42,578 bases of DNA, from NCBI GenBank assembly GCA_964561135.1, contig CAZLOB010000056.1:1-42578 (forward strand). The letters are read 5' to 3'. Positions 32,599 through 40,126 of the stretch are shown piece by piece. Within the stretch, counting starts at the first letter, position 1; every line of letters begins with the position of its first letter. Both the position numbers and the translations under genes were made by a program. The notes under the pieces were generated by a model, which saw only the letters and a list, made by a program, of their open reading frames with translations, searched no databases and was not told the DNA's origin. This DNA comes from JANXDG01 sp964561135 (GTDB taxonomy: Bacteria > Elusimicrobiota > Endomicrobiia > DTEH01).

Positions 32599-33233
32599 AG
32601 AGATTTGATGTTGTTAAAAGAGAAGTTGTAAAAGCATATAAATATCTTTTTAAAAACAAATTTGTAGTAGGTTTTGACGGTAATATATCTGTCCGAATAG
32701 AAAAAGATAAAATTCTTATCACCCCCAAAGGAAAACAAAAAATAAATTTGTCTGAAAAAGATCTTGTAGTGATAGATTTTGACGGAAAAAAGATTTCTGG
32801 TAAAGTTCAACCTTCAGGTGAATGGCGTATACATAGTATTATATACCAAAATAGAAGAGATATTAATGCTATAGTACATACGCATCCCATATATTCAACA
32901 GTTATTAGTATTTGCGGGTTTGACCTAAACAAACCGTTGTTGCCAGAAACACTGTTTTATTTTCAAGGTATTGCACAAGTAGAATATGCAACTTTTTATA
33001 CTGAAGAACTTGCAAAAATGATAAAAAAATATTTATCAAATAATGATGTTTTTGTTTTAAAAAACCATGGTTTAGTAACAATTGCTGAAGACCTACACTC
33101 TGCTGTTATAAAGACAGAAAAGTTTGAACATTTAGCAAAAATTTTTTGTCTTACAAAAATCTTAGGTAAACAAAAATTTCTTACAAATAGACAGATTAAA
33201 AAAATTAAACAAATAAAAACATTGTATTTTTGA
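32595..33233 (+). CDS. Class II aldolase/adducin family protein
   Basis: Zn-dependent class II aldolase fold, like L-fuculose-1-phosphate aldolase or methylthioribulose-1-phosphate dehydratase. Residues GNISVRIEKDKILITPKG (about 29-46), QPSGEWRIHS, the zinc ligands in VHTHPIYS (about 95-102), and LKNHGLVT with another His ligand are visible. Total length is 212 residues, typical of FucA. The metabolic substrate is not evident; downstream and upstream genes concern phospholipids. It overlaps pssA by 4 nt. It ends the thrS-to-aldolase block: an 89-nt gap with a TATAAT box at 33271-33276, lacking a well-spaced -35, follows. Confidence 0.85.
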   Translation: MKRFDVVKREVVKAYKYLFKNKFVVGFDGNISVRIEKDKILITPKGKQKINLSEKDLVVIDFDGKKISGKVQPSGEWRIHSIIYQNRRDINAIVHTHPIYSTVISICGFDLNKPLLPETLFYFQGIAQVEYATFYTEELAKMIKKYLSNNDVFVLKNHGLVTIAEDLHSAVIKTEKFEHLAKIFCLTKILGKQKFLTNRQIKKIKQIKTLYF

Positions 33234-33322
33234 ACTTTTTTTCTTAAAACAGTTGATTTTTTAAAATTTTTATAATAAAAAAATTTACTACTACACACCT
33301 AATTGACGGGAGGTAAAACGAC

Positions 33323-33556
33323 ATGGGTGCATTAATTGGTGGTATAATAGCAGTAGCTATTGGTGTATGGTTATGGATTATATGGCCTGGACAAGTTATT
33401 GTTCTTCAAGGGAGTATACCTATAATGTTGATCGGAGCAGGACTTTTAGCAATTATCGCAGGGATTACATCAATAAAAGATACTATTGAAGCAAAAAAAC
33501 TTGAAAAAGAAGCACAACAATCTTCTTCAACATCAACATCAGAAGAACAAAAATAG
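33323..33556 (+). CDS. Small two-helix membrane protein
   Basis: A 77-residue protein with two hydrophobic helices at about 3-22 (ALIGGIIAVAIGVWLWIIW) and 29-49 (GSIPIMLIGAGLLAIIAGIT). A charged, Ser/Thr/Glu-rich tail follows. It resembles the many unnamed small inner-membrane proteins of bacteria. GGGAGG before the ATG supports translation. No function can be assigned. It sits between the phospholipid block and the accessory region. Confidence 0.65.
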   Translation: MGALIGGIIAVAIGVWLWIIWPGQVIVLQGSIPIMLIGAGLLAIIAGITSIKDTIEAKKLEKEAQQSSSTSTSEEQK

Positions 33557-33638
33557 TTTTTTGCTCTTCAGAGTATAATATTAAGCTTTGGAATTAGGAA
33601 TAATTTATTCAGCTAGAGAGATTTTTAGTTTTATAAAA

Positions 33639-33657
33639 TTGTTCAAATATTGAACAA
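33639..33657. promoter_or_regulatory. Palindromic operator candidate before the winged-helix regulator
   Basis: TTGTTCAA-ATA-TTGAACAA is a perfect 8-bp inverted repeat with a 3-nt centre, ending 25 nt before the ATG of the regulator at 33683. A TATAAA box (33660-33665) begins 2 nt after it, so the repeat would sit between -35 and -10 positions. The spacing and symmetry fit a dimeric winged-helix protein binding its own promoter. Confidence 0.6.
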
Positions 33658-33682
33658 AATATAAAATCTGTGGGTTTTTCAA

Positions 33683-34213
33683 ATGAATCATATGATAGAA
33701 ACAGCAGACAAAAAGTTTTTGGTAATAAAACAAATTTCAGAAAATTCGCAGTATAACCAAAGAACTATTGCACGAAAAACAGGCCTTTCATTAGGACTTG
33801 TAAATTTAATAATAAAAAAACTTGTCAGGACTGGTTATATAAAAATAAAAATGCTAAATGGTAAAAAAATAGAATATATTTTAACACCAAAAGGTTTCTC
33901 AGAAAAAATTAAAAAAACATATAACTATTTTTTTAAAACAGTAAAATCCTTTATTACTACGACAGAAAAAATAAAACAAATAATCCTTCAAAAATACGAA
34001 GAAGGGGCAAAAGAGTTTTACATTCTCGCTGACGAAGAAATTTTTAAAATAATAGAATATTGTTTTAAAAATTTACCAGTTAATGATTTACAGTATAAAA
34101 GAATTTTAAAATTACCAAAAACAATTAAATCTAACGCTATTTATTTTACTGCTACTTTAGGAAAAATTTTTAGCAATTCAAAAAACATAATAAATTTGTT
34201 AGATTATTTTTGA
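33683..34213 (+). CDS. Winged helix-turn-helix transcriptional regulator (MarR-like N-terminal domain)
   Basis: The 176 residues begin with a winged-helix domain at about 10-75: FLVIKQISENSQYNQRTIARKTGLSLGLVNLIIKKLVRTGYIKIK, followed by a wing and the KIEYILTPKGF end. This resembles the MarR/EPS-associated regulators found at the edge of exopolysaccharide clusters. The remaining 100 residues (YNYFFKTVKSFIT...LLDYF) match no domain I know and may sense a ligand. A perfect palindrome lies immediately upstream, which supports autoregulation. A polysaccharide locus begins about 2 kb downstream, so a role there is plausible. ATG at 33683 is taken; an in-frame ATG at 33692 is an alternative. Confidence 0.75.
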   Translation: MNHMIETADKKFLVIKQISENSQYNQRTIARKTGLSLGLVNLIIKKLVRTGYIKIKMLNGKKIEYILTPKGFSEKIKKTYNYFFKTVKSFITTTEKIKQIILQKYEEGAKEFYILADEEIFKIIEYCFKNLPVNDLQYKRILKLPKTIKSNAIYFTATLGKIFSNSKNIINLLDYF

Positions 34214-34236
34214 AATATTGCAGTTTTGAAATATTA

Positions 34237-34260
34237 TGTATGGCATGGCTTTAGCCATGC
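34237..34260. repeat. REP-like hairpin, copy 3
   Basis: TGTATG lead-in followed by GCATGGCT-TT-AGCCATGC (34243-34260), a perfect 8-bp stem. Against copy 1 the stem changes A-to-T in one arm and T-to-A in the other, keeping pairing. It lies 22 nt before the small gene at 34283. Confidence 0.8.
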
Positions 34261-34282
34261 TTTATATAAATGAGGATGAACA

Positions 34283-34507
34283 ATGCCATACAACTGGTCA
34301 GTAGACGAAAAAAAATTTAAAAAAGAAGATCCAAAAGCATACAAAATCTGGCGTATACAACAGATGATAAACTATGGCTTAGCAGGCGAAAAATTAGATG
34401 AGAAAGAAGTAAAAAAATATTGGAAAAAAATAAAAGATAAACTAGACCCACAATATCGCAAATATTTAGAAATTTTATTATGGAACAAAAAAATAAAAGT
34501 ATCCTAA
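34283..34507 (+). CDS. Small protein preceding the AbiEii-like nucleotidyltransferase (putative antitoxin)
   Basis: A 74-residue charged protein. Segments WSVDEKKFKKEDPKAYKIWRIQQMINYGLAGEKLD and VKKYWKKIKDKLDPQYRKYLEILLW resemble small proteins I have seen next to AbiEii/DUF1814-type nucleotidyltransferases in uncultivated bacteria. This is memory of a gene neighbourhood, not a search. It overlaps the next gene by 28 nt, typical of toxin-antitoxin pairs. It has no DNA-binding motif that I can see. The GAGGATG site lies upstream of the ATG. An antitoxin role is inferred from the overlap only. Confidence 0.6.
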   Translation: MPYNWSVDEKKFKKEDPKAYKIWRIQQMINYGLAGEKLDEKEVKKYWKKIKDKLDPQYRKYLEILLWNKKIKVS

Positions 34508-35127
34508 CACCACATCAAAAGAAAATTTTAGATTTTATCTGTGAAGAAAGGTATTTCACTGACAGATATTATTTAGCTGGTGGCACAGCATTAGCAGAAT
34601 TTTATTTAAAACATCGTATATCAGAAGACTTGGATTTTTTCACTGAAGAACAAAAAGTTGATACAGTAGCAATTACACGATTTTTTGAAAAAAACAAAAA
34701 TAAACTAAAAATAAGAACTTTTGAAACAAGAAAAGTTTTAGGGTTGTTTAGTTTATTTTTTAATTTTGAAGATGGTGAAAAACTAAAAGTAGATTTTAAT
34801 TACTATCCATTTCCTTTAATTGAGAAAGGTACAAAATATAAAAATTTAAAAATAGAAAGTATTTATGACATAGCGGTTGACAAAGTTCACACAGTAGTTT
34901 TAAATCCTCGTGCAAGAGATTTTATAGACATTTATTTTATCATTAAAGAAAAAGGGTATTCATTTAAAGATCTAATAGATAAAGCAAAGTTTAACTGGCA
35001 CATATCAGCAGTTGAACTTGGTGCAAGATTTCTTGAAGCAGCAGAACTTAAAGATTACCCAAGAATGATAAAAAAATTGACCACAAAGTTTGGAAACAAT
35101 TTTTTATTGATTATGCAATATCATTAA
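34480..35127 (+). CDS. AbiEii/AbiGii-family nucleotidyltransferase (putative toxin)
   Basis: The 215-residue protein has the fold's signature YLAGGTALAEFYLKHRISEDLDFF (residues about 27-50), with the G-G-T and R-x-S-x-D-L-D-F pattern of the DUF1814/AbiEii nucleotidyltransferases. YDIAVDKVHTVVLNPRARDFIDIYFI later in the protein matches the family's second half. Members act as toxins in type IV toxin-antitoxin or phage-abortive-infection systems by adding nucleotides to tRNA or other targets. The start overlaps the preceding small gene by 28 nt. It is a bit shorter than classical AbiEii (about 300). Real toxicity is not shown by sequence; many homologues are uncharacterised. Confidence 0.82.
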   Translation: MEQKNKSILTPHQKKILDFICEERYFTDRYYLAGGTALAEFYLKHRISEDLDFFTEEQKVDTVAITRFFEKNKNKLKIRTFETRKVLGLFSLFFNFEDGEKLKVDFNYYPFPLIEKGTKYKNLKIESIYDIAVDKVHTVVLNPRARDFIDIYFIIKEKGYSFKDLIDKAKFNWHISAVELGARFLEAAELKDYPRMIKKLTTKFGNNFLLIMQYH

Positions 35128-35155
35128 AAAAACAAATTTTTAAATAAATTTCATA

Positions 35156-35341
35156 ATGAAACAGAAATCCGAAAAACTAACAGGTTTTTATTACTATGTA
35201 GATGATGAAAAAATAAAAGAATACAAAAATAAACCGTTAGAACTTCGTCTTCAATGGTTTTACCAAATAAACAAGCTAAGAAAATATTATCCAAAAGATA
35301 TAATAAAAAAACAAGAAGAATTTAGAAAAGGCGAAATATGA
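35156..35341 (+). CDS. Small hypothetical protein of the AbiEii cassette
   Basis: A 61-residue, Lys/Glu-rich protein: YYYVDDEKIKEYKNKPLELRLQWFYQINKL, ending in FRKGEI. Proteins with a YYVDDEKIxEY start and an xxWLxxIN middle recur near such nucleotidyltransferase genes in my recollection, perhaps as accessory or antitoxin components. It lies 28 nt after the AbiEii-like gene and 4 nt before a REP-like hairpin. No ribosome-binding site stands out. Confidence 0.5.
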   Translation: MKQKSEKLTGFYYYVDDEKIKEYKNKPLELRLQWFYQINKLRKYYPKDIIKKQEEFRKGEI

Positions 35342-35345
35342 TTTA

Positions 35346-35369
35346 TGTAGGGCAAGGCTTTAGCCTTGC
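35346..35369. repeat. REP-like hairpin, copy 4
   Basis: TGTAGG lead-in followed by GCAAGGCT-TT-AGCCTTGC (35352-35369), identical in stem to copy 1 and differing only in the centre (TT for TC). It is 4 nt past the stop of the small gene at 35156, in the gap that leads to the polysaccharide locus. Confidence 0.85.
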
Positions 35370-35454
35370 AAAATTTTTATACAACTAAAACAATAAAATA
35401 AATTTGTAGAATACCAAAAGTTGTAAAAATATTTAAAAAACACGGTTTTAAATA

Positions 35455-35496
35455 GGTGGTAAGTGAATGAGTAAAAAACTCCGATGGTATTCACTT
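35455..35496 (+). promoter_or_regulatory. Hairpin leader with ops-like motif before the polysaccharide genes
   Basis: AAGTGAAT (35461-35468) and ATTCACTT (35489-35496) are perfectly complementary. GAGT (35469-35472) pairs with ACTC (35478-35481) inside, so a 12-bp stem with a 7-nt one-sided bulge (CGATGGT) can form. Directly before it, GGTGGTAAGTG (35455-35465) matches the first part of the ops/JUMPstart element GGCGGTAG at 6 of the first 7 bases. That element recruits RfaH in front of polysaccharide operons. No RfaH/LoaP gene is visible in the window. The polysaccharide deacetylase gene begins 73 nt downstream. Confidence 0.4.
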
Positions 35497-35568
35497 TGAA
35501 GTTGTAAAGGTAAATCGAGGTATTAGTTGTTTATAAAAATCTTATATTACACAAGTTTATGTATAAAA

Positions 35569-36459
35569 ATGAAATTTGCAATTCGTGATGATGATGTAAA
35601 TTTTTTTACTAATCCCACGGAATTAGAATATTTATATAAAGAATTATGGCAACAAAATATCTGTGTATCTTTTTCAGTTATCCCCTTTGCTGTGAAATCA
35701 TATTATTGTGGTGATAGGGAAAGGTTTTATCAAGATGAGAAACAAAATCCTGTAGGAGAAAATAAAGAATTAGTAGAATTTTTGCGTGAAAAAATAAAAG
35801 AAAAAAAGGTTTCTATAATGTTACATGGTTTTTCTCATCAGTATAAAGTTGCTGTTGATAAAAAAAGTGAACCTGTGTTAGCTACACAAGATAATCTTAT
35901 TAATTTTAGGAAAAATAAGCTTGGTAAAAATCTGTGTTGGTATGGGGAATATAGTTGGAAACCATATGAACAGATGAAAAAAGAAACAAAAATAGGAAAA
36001 GAATACCTTGAAGATTTATTTCAAATAAAAATAACTGTTTTTGTCCCTCCAAGTAATGATATTTCAAAGGAAGGTGTAAAAGCTGTTGCTGAATGTGGCT
36101 TAAATATTAGTGGTACAATAATGTTGTCAAAATTTAATCGTCCTGTAAATATTTATAGTATTAGAAACTGGTTTTTGAGAATATGGTGGCGACTAAATTA
36201 CAACAAAATTTACCCTTATGTAATGAATTATGGCAGACATAAAGAACTTTGTGCATATGGTTTAGTTCCAAACGTTACTTTTGAAAATTTGAAACAACAA
36301 TTTAACTTTTGTCGTAAGATAAATGCTCCATTTGTGTTATCTATTCATTATTGGGAAATTATAGAAAAAACATATCTTAAAGATATTTTTTGTCAATTTG
36401 TCAAATTTGTACAAAATAGTGGTAATAATATTTGTTTTGTTGAAGAATGTTATGATTAA
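35569..36459 (+). CDS. Polysaccharide deacetylase-like protein
   Basis: Residues KFAIRDDDVNFFTNPTELEYLY open the protein like NodB/DUF2334-type deacetylases, with Asp residues as metal ligands (RDDD, 5-8). A later MLHGFSHQY supplies the His pair and FVPPSNDISKEGV the substrate loop. Length is 296 residues. I chose the ATG at 35569 because the conserved start begins there. A TTG at 35527 with GAGGT before it would add 14 residues and cannot be excluded. It probably trims acetyl groups from, or acts during export of, a surface polysaccharide. It overlaps the flippase gene by 8 nt. Confidence 0.75.
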   Translation: MKFAIRDDDVNFFTNPTELEYLYKELWQQNICVSFSVIPFAVKSYYCGDRERFYQDEKQNPVGENKELVEFLREKIKEKKVSIMLHGFSHQYKVAVDKKSEPVLATQDNLINFRKNKLGKNLCWYGEYSWKPYEQMKKETKIGKEYLEDLFQIKITVFVPPSNDISKEGVKAVAECGLNISGTIMLSKFNRPVNIYSIRNWFLRIWWRLNYNKIYPYVMNYGRHKELCAYGLVPNVTFENLKQQFNFCRKINAPFVLSIHYWEIIEKTYLKDIFCQFVKFVQNSGNNICFVEECYD

Positions 36460-37900
36460 AGAAATTTTCAAAAAACAAGTAGTAAAAAACAGTTTAATAA
36501 ATTTCATTGCTAAGGGTGTTGGTTTAGTAATTTCTATTATTTTTGTTACATATATTTCAAGAAAACTTACAAAATTTGAATTAGGCGTTTTTGCTGTAAT
36601 GAATATATTTATGGGAGTAATTCCTTTGATAGTTGGATTGGGCTTAGCAACTTCTGCTATTAGATTAGTACCAGAATTAAAAGCTAAAGGAGAACACCAG
36701 AAAGTTTCAGATATTATTAAATTGACCATCAGTTTACCAATACCTGAAACAATTTTGATAACTTTATTAGGAGTGTTGTTAAGTAAATTTTTGTCCATAG
36801 CTTTTTTGAAATCTTCTGAATACTCAGGATGTATAATATGGATACTTTTTATATCTTTTTTTTATTCTATTTTTGACCGTATTATTTTAGTTTGTCAATC
36901 ACTACAGGAGTTTGGAAAAATTGCTATCCTTTTCATTTTTACAAATTTAATTTCCCGAATACTTGCTGTTATACTTTTGTTAAAAGGATATGGTATGGTT
37001 GGGATATTTCAAGGATTTTTAATAGGGACATTTTTAGGAGTTGTGATAGGATTTTTTACTTTACGAGAATATATTTTTTCAAAATATCATGGATATTCAA
37101 TAAAAGAGTATATTAAATTTTCTTTTCCGTATTATTTACAAGGATGGGCACGTTTTGCATTTAATCAAGCAGATCAATTTCTTGTTGCTTTAATATTTGT
37201 TCCTGAAATACTTGCAGTTTATTTTATAGCAAAAAAGATCATATTTTTGTTTACTTTAATATTAGAAAGTTTACTTGAACCTTTGATACCAAAATTAGCT
37301 GAAAACAAAAGTCAAAACATAGAAATTTTTTCTAACAATTTTAAAAAATCATATTATATATTTTCTACTTTTGCTTTATTTAGTTCGTTATTTTTGCTAA
37401 TTAATAGCAAAAATTTTATGTATCTACTGGGAGGGATTAAATTTTATAATCAATTTGCAGTTTTAAATATCCTTTCTGTTTCTATGTTTTTTTATTTTTT
37501 ATTTTCACTTTATAGTATTTGGATTTATTTGTTATATCAGCCGATCGATATTTTAAAATTAAAATTCTTAGTCGGTATATTCAATATATTATTTGGGTTT
37601 TTATTAGGACTAAAGTTAGGATTGGTTGGTTTTGCTATTGGTCAATCTTTCGGTTTTATTATCGGCATTTTTATAATTTACTCTAAGTACAAAATAAACG
37701 ATTTTAAATTTTTATTAGAGGATATAAAAAAATTTACTTTAGTTATTGTCACTTTTATAATAGGATATATTTTGAATTTATATTTTCTGCCATTAGTAGA
37801 TAACTTTTCAAAAGTTATTAGAAACTTTATGGTAAATTTATTGTTATTTTCTTTTTTATACTTTGCTATTTTACGAAGAAAAATAAAAGAAGTATTTTAA
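36452..37900 (+). CDS. Wzx-like polysaccharide flippase (MATE/MOP superfamily)
   Basis: Inner-membrane protein that moves lipid-linked sugar units to the periplasm. The 482 residues contain about 12-14 transmembrane helices. It has the family opening VVKNSLINFIAKGVGLVISIIFVTYISRKL and the conserved LTKFELGVFAVMN. A middle YYLQGWARFAFNQADQFLVA stretch is typical of polysaccharide export proteins. I use the ATG at 36452, which overlaps the deacetylase gene by 8 nt and gives the natural MIKEIFKKQ start. Upstream in-frame Met codons lie inside the previous gene. The polymerase (Wzy) is not in the window. Confidence 0.85.
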   Translation: MIKEIFKKQVVKNSLINFIAKGVGLVISIIFVTYISRKLTKFELGVFAVMNIFMGVIPLIVGLGLATSAIRLVPELKAKGEHQKVSDIIKLTISLPIPETILITLLGVLLSKFLSIAFLKSSEYSGCIIWILFISFFYSIFDRIILVCQSLQEFGKIAILFIFTNLISRILAVILLLKGYGMVGIFQGFLIGTFLGVVIGFFTLREYIFSKYHGYSIKEYIKFSFPYYLQGWARFAFNQADQFLVALIFVPEILAVYFIAKKIIFLFTLILESLLEPLIPKLAENKSQNIEIFSNNFKKSYYIFSTFALFSSLFLLINSKNFMYLLGGIKFYNQFAVLNILSVSMFFYFLFSLYSIWIYLLYQPIDILKLKFLVGIFNILFGFLLGLKLGLVGFAIGQSFGFIIGIFIIYSKYKINDFKFLLEDIKKFTLVIVTFIIGYILNLYFLPLVDNFSKVIRNFMVNLLLFSFLYFAILRRKIKEVF

Positions 37901-37901
37901 A

Positions 37902-38742
37902 ATGAACCAAAAATAATAAATAGAAAATATCTTAGAAAAATATTATAAAAATGTTGAATATTACAAAATGATGGAGAAATGGCATAAAGAACATGGAGGA
38001 ATTGCTGTTGAGGATACTGTAAAGAAGTTATTAATAGAGATTCTTGAAAATTTACCTGCAGGGGCTAAAATATTAGAAATGGGTTGTGGTGAAGGTAGCA
38101 TAGTCCTTTGGTTAGCTAAAAAATATTCACATCTACAATTTTTTGGGACAGACATTTCACCGGTAGGAATTGAACTAGCAAAAAATAAAAGTCAAGGAAT
38201 TTCTAATGCAATTTTTATTATAGAGGATATCCAGAACTCAAGATTGAAAGACAACAGTATAGATTTAATTATATCTCAGTCGGTTCTGTAACATTTAACT
38301 GATTATTTAAAAACATTAGAAGAATGTTATAGAATATTAGTTCCTGATGGAAAAATTTTGATAAGAGTTAGTAATGGTGGCAGGTTAAACAAAGGGATAA
38401 AAGGTTTTATGATAGATTTTTTAAAATATTTGTTGAAGTTAAATAAAGTTGTTTATCTTAATCCTACATTTGAATTAAGTGGAAAGAGCGAGCAAAAAAG
38501 AAAACAACATAGGAGAAATTTTGATTTAGTTGAAATACCATCTGATGTTTTACTTAGAAATTTGAAAAAAATTAAGTTTTAAGATATGTTATTTTACTAC
38601 ATGCAAAGAATTTATCCTTCAATCAGAAAATTATATAAACAAAACATTGATAAAAAGAAAAATGATAGAACTATACGGTAGCTTTAATATTTTTCCATTT
38701 AATCATATGGGTAGAACTACAGTTGTATTAGCAGAAAAATAA
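37902..38742 (+). pseudogene. Broken SAM-dependent methyltransferase
   Basis: Reading frame 37902 (ATG just after the flippase stop) encodes MNQK, two TAA codons (37914-37919), then IENILEKYYKNVEYYKMMEKWHKEHGG and a class I methyltransferase core with motif I ILEMGCGEGSIVLWLAKK and FFGTDISPVGIELAKN. Further in-frame TAA codons occur at 38289-38291 (where SVL-[E]-HLTDYLKTLEECYRIL is expected, GAA to TAA) and 38580-38582. The last 26 codons, ELYGSFNIFPFNHMGRTTVVLAEK, are in the +1 frame. At least four disruptions mean it cannot make a full protein. The fragments at 37968-38291 and 38358-38582 are parts of it. A shorter active product from 37968 is unlikely because the substrate half is lost. 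Confidence 0.85.
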
Positions 38743-38758
38743 AGAAAGAATTTGGAAA

Positions 38759-40126
38759 ATGAGTATAGGACAAATTATTCAAGATTTAATTTCTAGAAGT
38801 AAAATAAAAAGAGAAATTTTAAAAATTTTCCCAAACAAACGAAGACAATGGGATATTTATTATGAGAAGAAAAAACTTCAATATTTACCATTAGAAGATA
38901 TCAAGAAATATCAATTGAAAAAATTCAAAAAACTACTTCAAGTTGCAACTAAAGCATCTTATTATAAAGAAATTATAGATTCATTTGGCAAATCAATAGA
39001 TGAATTTACATTAGAAGATTTAAAAAAATTTCCCATTTTGACAAAAGATATTATAAGAAAAGAAAAAATGCGTTTGTTAACTAAATCTATTAAAGAATTA
39101 TTTCCAAATTCAAGTGGTGGTTCAACAGGCGAACCAATAAACTTTTATCAGGACCAAAATTACAGAGATCATGTATGGGCAACAAAGATGATTATTATGG
39201 AAACTTGTGGTTGGTATTATGGAGCAAGAGTTGCTAGGTTATGGGGAGCTCCACAAGATAGACCGAGTTTAAAAGCTAAAATTGCTTACTTTTTACAAAA
39301 TACAAGATTTTATGATTCTTTTAATATGTCTGAAGAAAATATGCTAAAATACCACTATGATATGGAGAGATTTAGGCCAGATATAATAATCTCTTATGCT
39401 TCTTCTATTTATCTTCTTGCAAGATTTCTTGAAAGAAAAGGCATTAAGCCAAATTATCCCAAAATTTCAATAAGTACTTCTGCTGAGACATTATATCCAC
39501 ATATGAGAGAAACAATTGAGAGGGTCTTTGGTGTAAAAGTTTTTGATAAATATGGTAGCAGAGAAGTAAGCGCTATCGCGTATGAATGTGAAGAACACTC
39601 TGGATTACATATAATCATGGACAATGTTATAGTAGAATGTATTGATCCAATTACACAAAAAGAAGTTTTTGACCAACCAGGTGAACTATTAATAACAGAC
39701 CTTAATAATTACGGAATGCCATTTATAAGATATAAAATAGGTGATATGGGGATCTTAAGTAAAGAAAAGTGTAAATGTGGGAGAAATACTATTCTTCTTA
39801 AAAAAGTGATAGGAAGAACTACAGATAACTTTATATTAAAGAATGGAAGAATTATTCATGGTGAATATTTTACCCATCTTTTTTACGGTATAGATGGAAT
39901 AAAAGAGTTTCAGTTTGTTCAGGAGACTATTGACAAATTTAATCTTTATATTGTAAGGGATGACAATTTTGATGAAGAAACTCTAATTAAAATTCAAAAA
40001 AATATAAAAGAAGTTATTGGGAACGATAGCGAACTAAATATACATTTCTTAGACTCTATTCCAAAAACTCCTACTGGTAAATATAGGTTTACAATATCAA
40101 AAATTAACTTGGAAGAGATTCTATGA
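38759..40126 (+). CDS. CapK/phenylacetate-CoA ligase-family adenylate-forming enzyme
   Basis: The 455-residue protein belongs to the PaaK/CapK group found in polysaccharide loci. The ATP/AMP-binding loop is SSGGSTGEPINFYQD (residues about 119-133), then VFDKYGSREVSAIAYECE, a Cys-containing segment CKCGRN, and the C-terminal PKTPTGKYRFTISK with its Lys near the end. CapK-type homologues occur in capsule clusters but their reaction is uncertain; acyl or amino-acid activation of a sugar is the usual guess. The ATG lies 16 nt after the methyltransferase relic, and the stop overlaps the DUF362 gene by 4 nt. Confidence 0.82.
   Translation: MSIGQIIQDLISRSKIKREILKIFPNKRRQWDIYYEKKKLQYLPLEDIKKYQLKKFKKLLQVATKASYYKEIIDSFGKSIDEFTLEDLKKFPILTKDIIRKEKMRLLTKSIKELFPNSSGGSTGEPINFYQDQNYRDHVWATKMIIMETCGWYYGARVARLWGAPQDRPSLKAKIAYFLQNTRFYDSFNMSEENMLKYHYDMERFRPDIIISYASSIYLLARFLERKGIKPNYPKISISTSAETLYPHMRETIERVFGVKVFDKYGSREVSAIAYECEEHSGLHIIMDNVIVECIDPITQKEVFDQPGELLITDLNNYGMPFIRYKIGDMGILSKEKCKCGRNTILLKKVIGRTTDNFILKNGRIIHGEYFTHLFYGIDGIKEFQFVQETIDKFNLYIVRDDNFDEETLIKIQKNIKEVIGNDSELNIHFLDSIPKTPTGKYRFTISKINLEEIL

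Noticed and set aside
19261..35369. REP-like hairpins as intrinsic terminators
   Set aside because: None is followed by a T-run of useful length (some T's after copies 1 and 4 only), one precedes thrS, and they share a fixed lead-in outside the stem, so a repeat family explains them better.
37902..38742. TAA read as sense codon (recoding) to explain in-frame stops in the methyltransferase
   Set aside because: TAA ends most other genes in the window, and a frameshift is also present, so recoding does not explain it.
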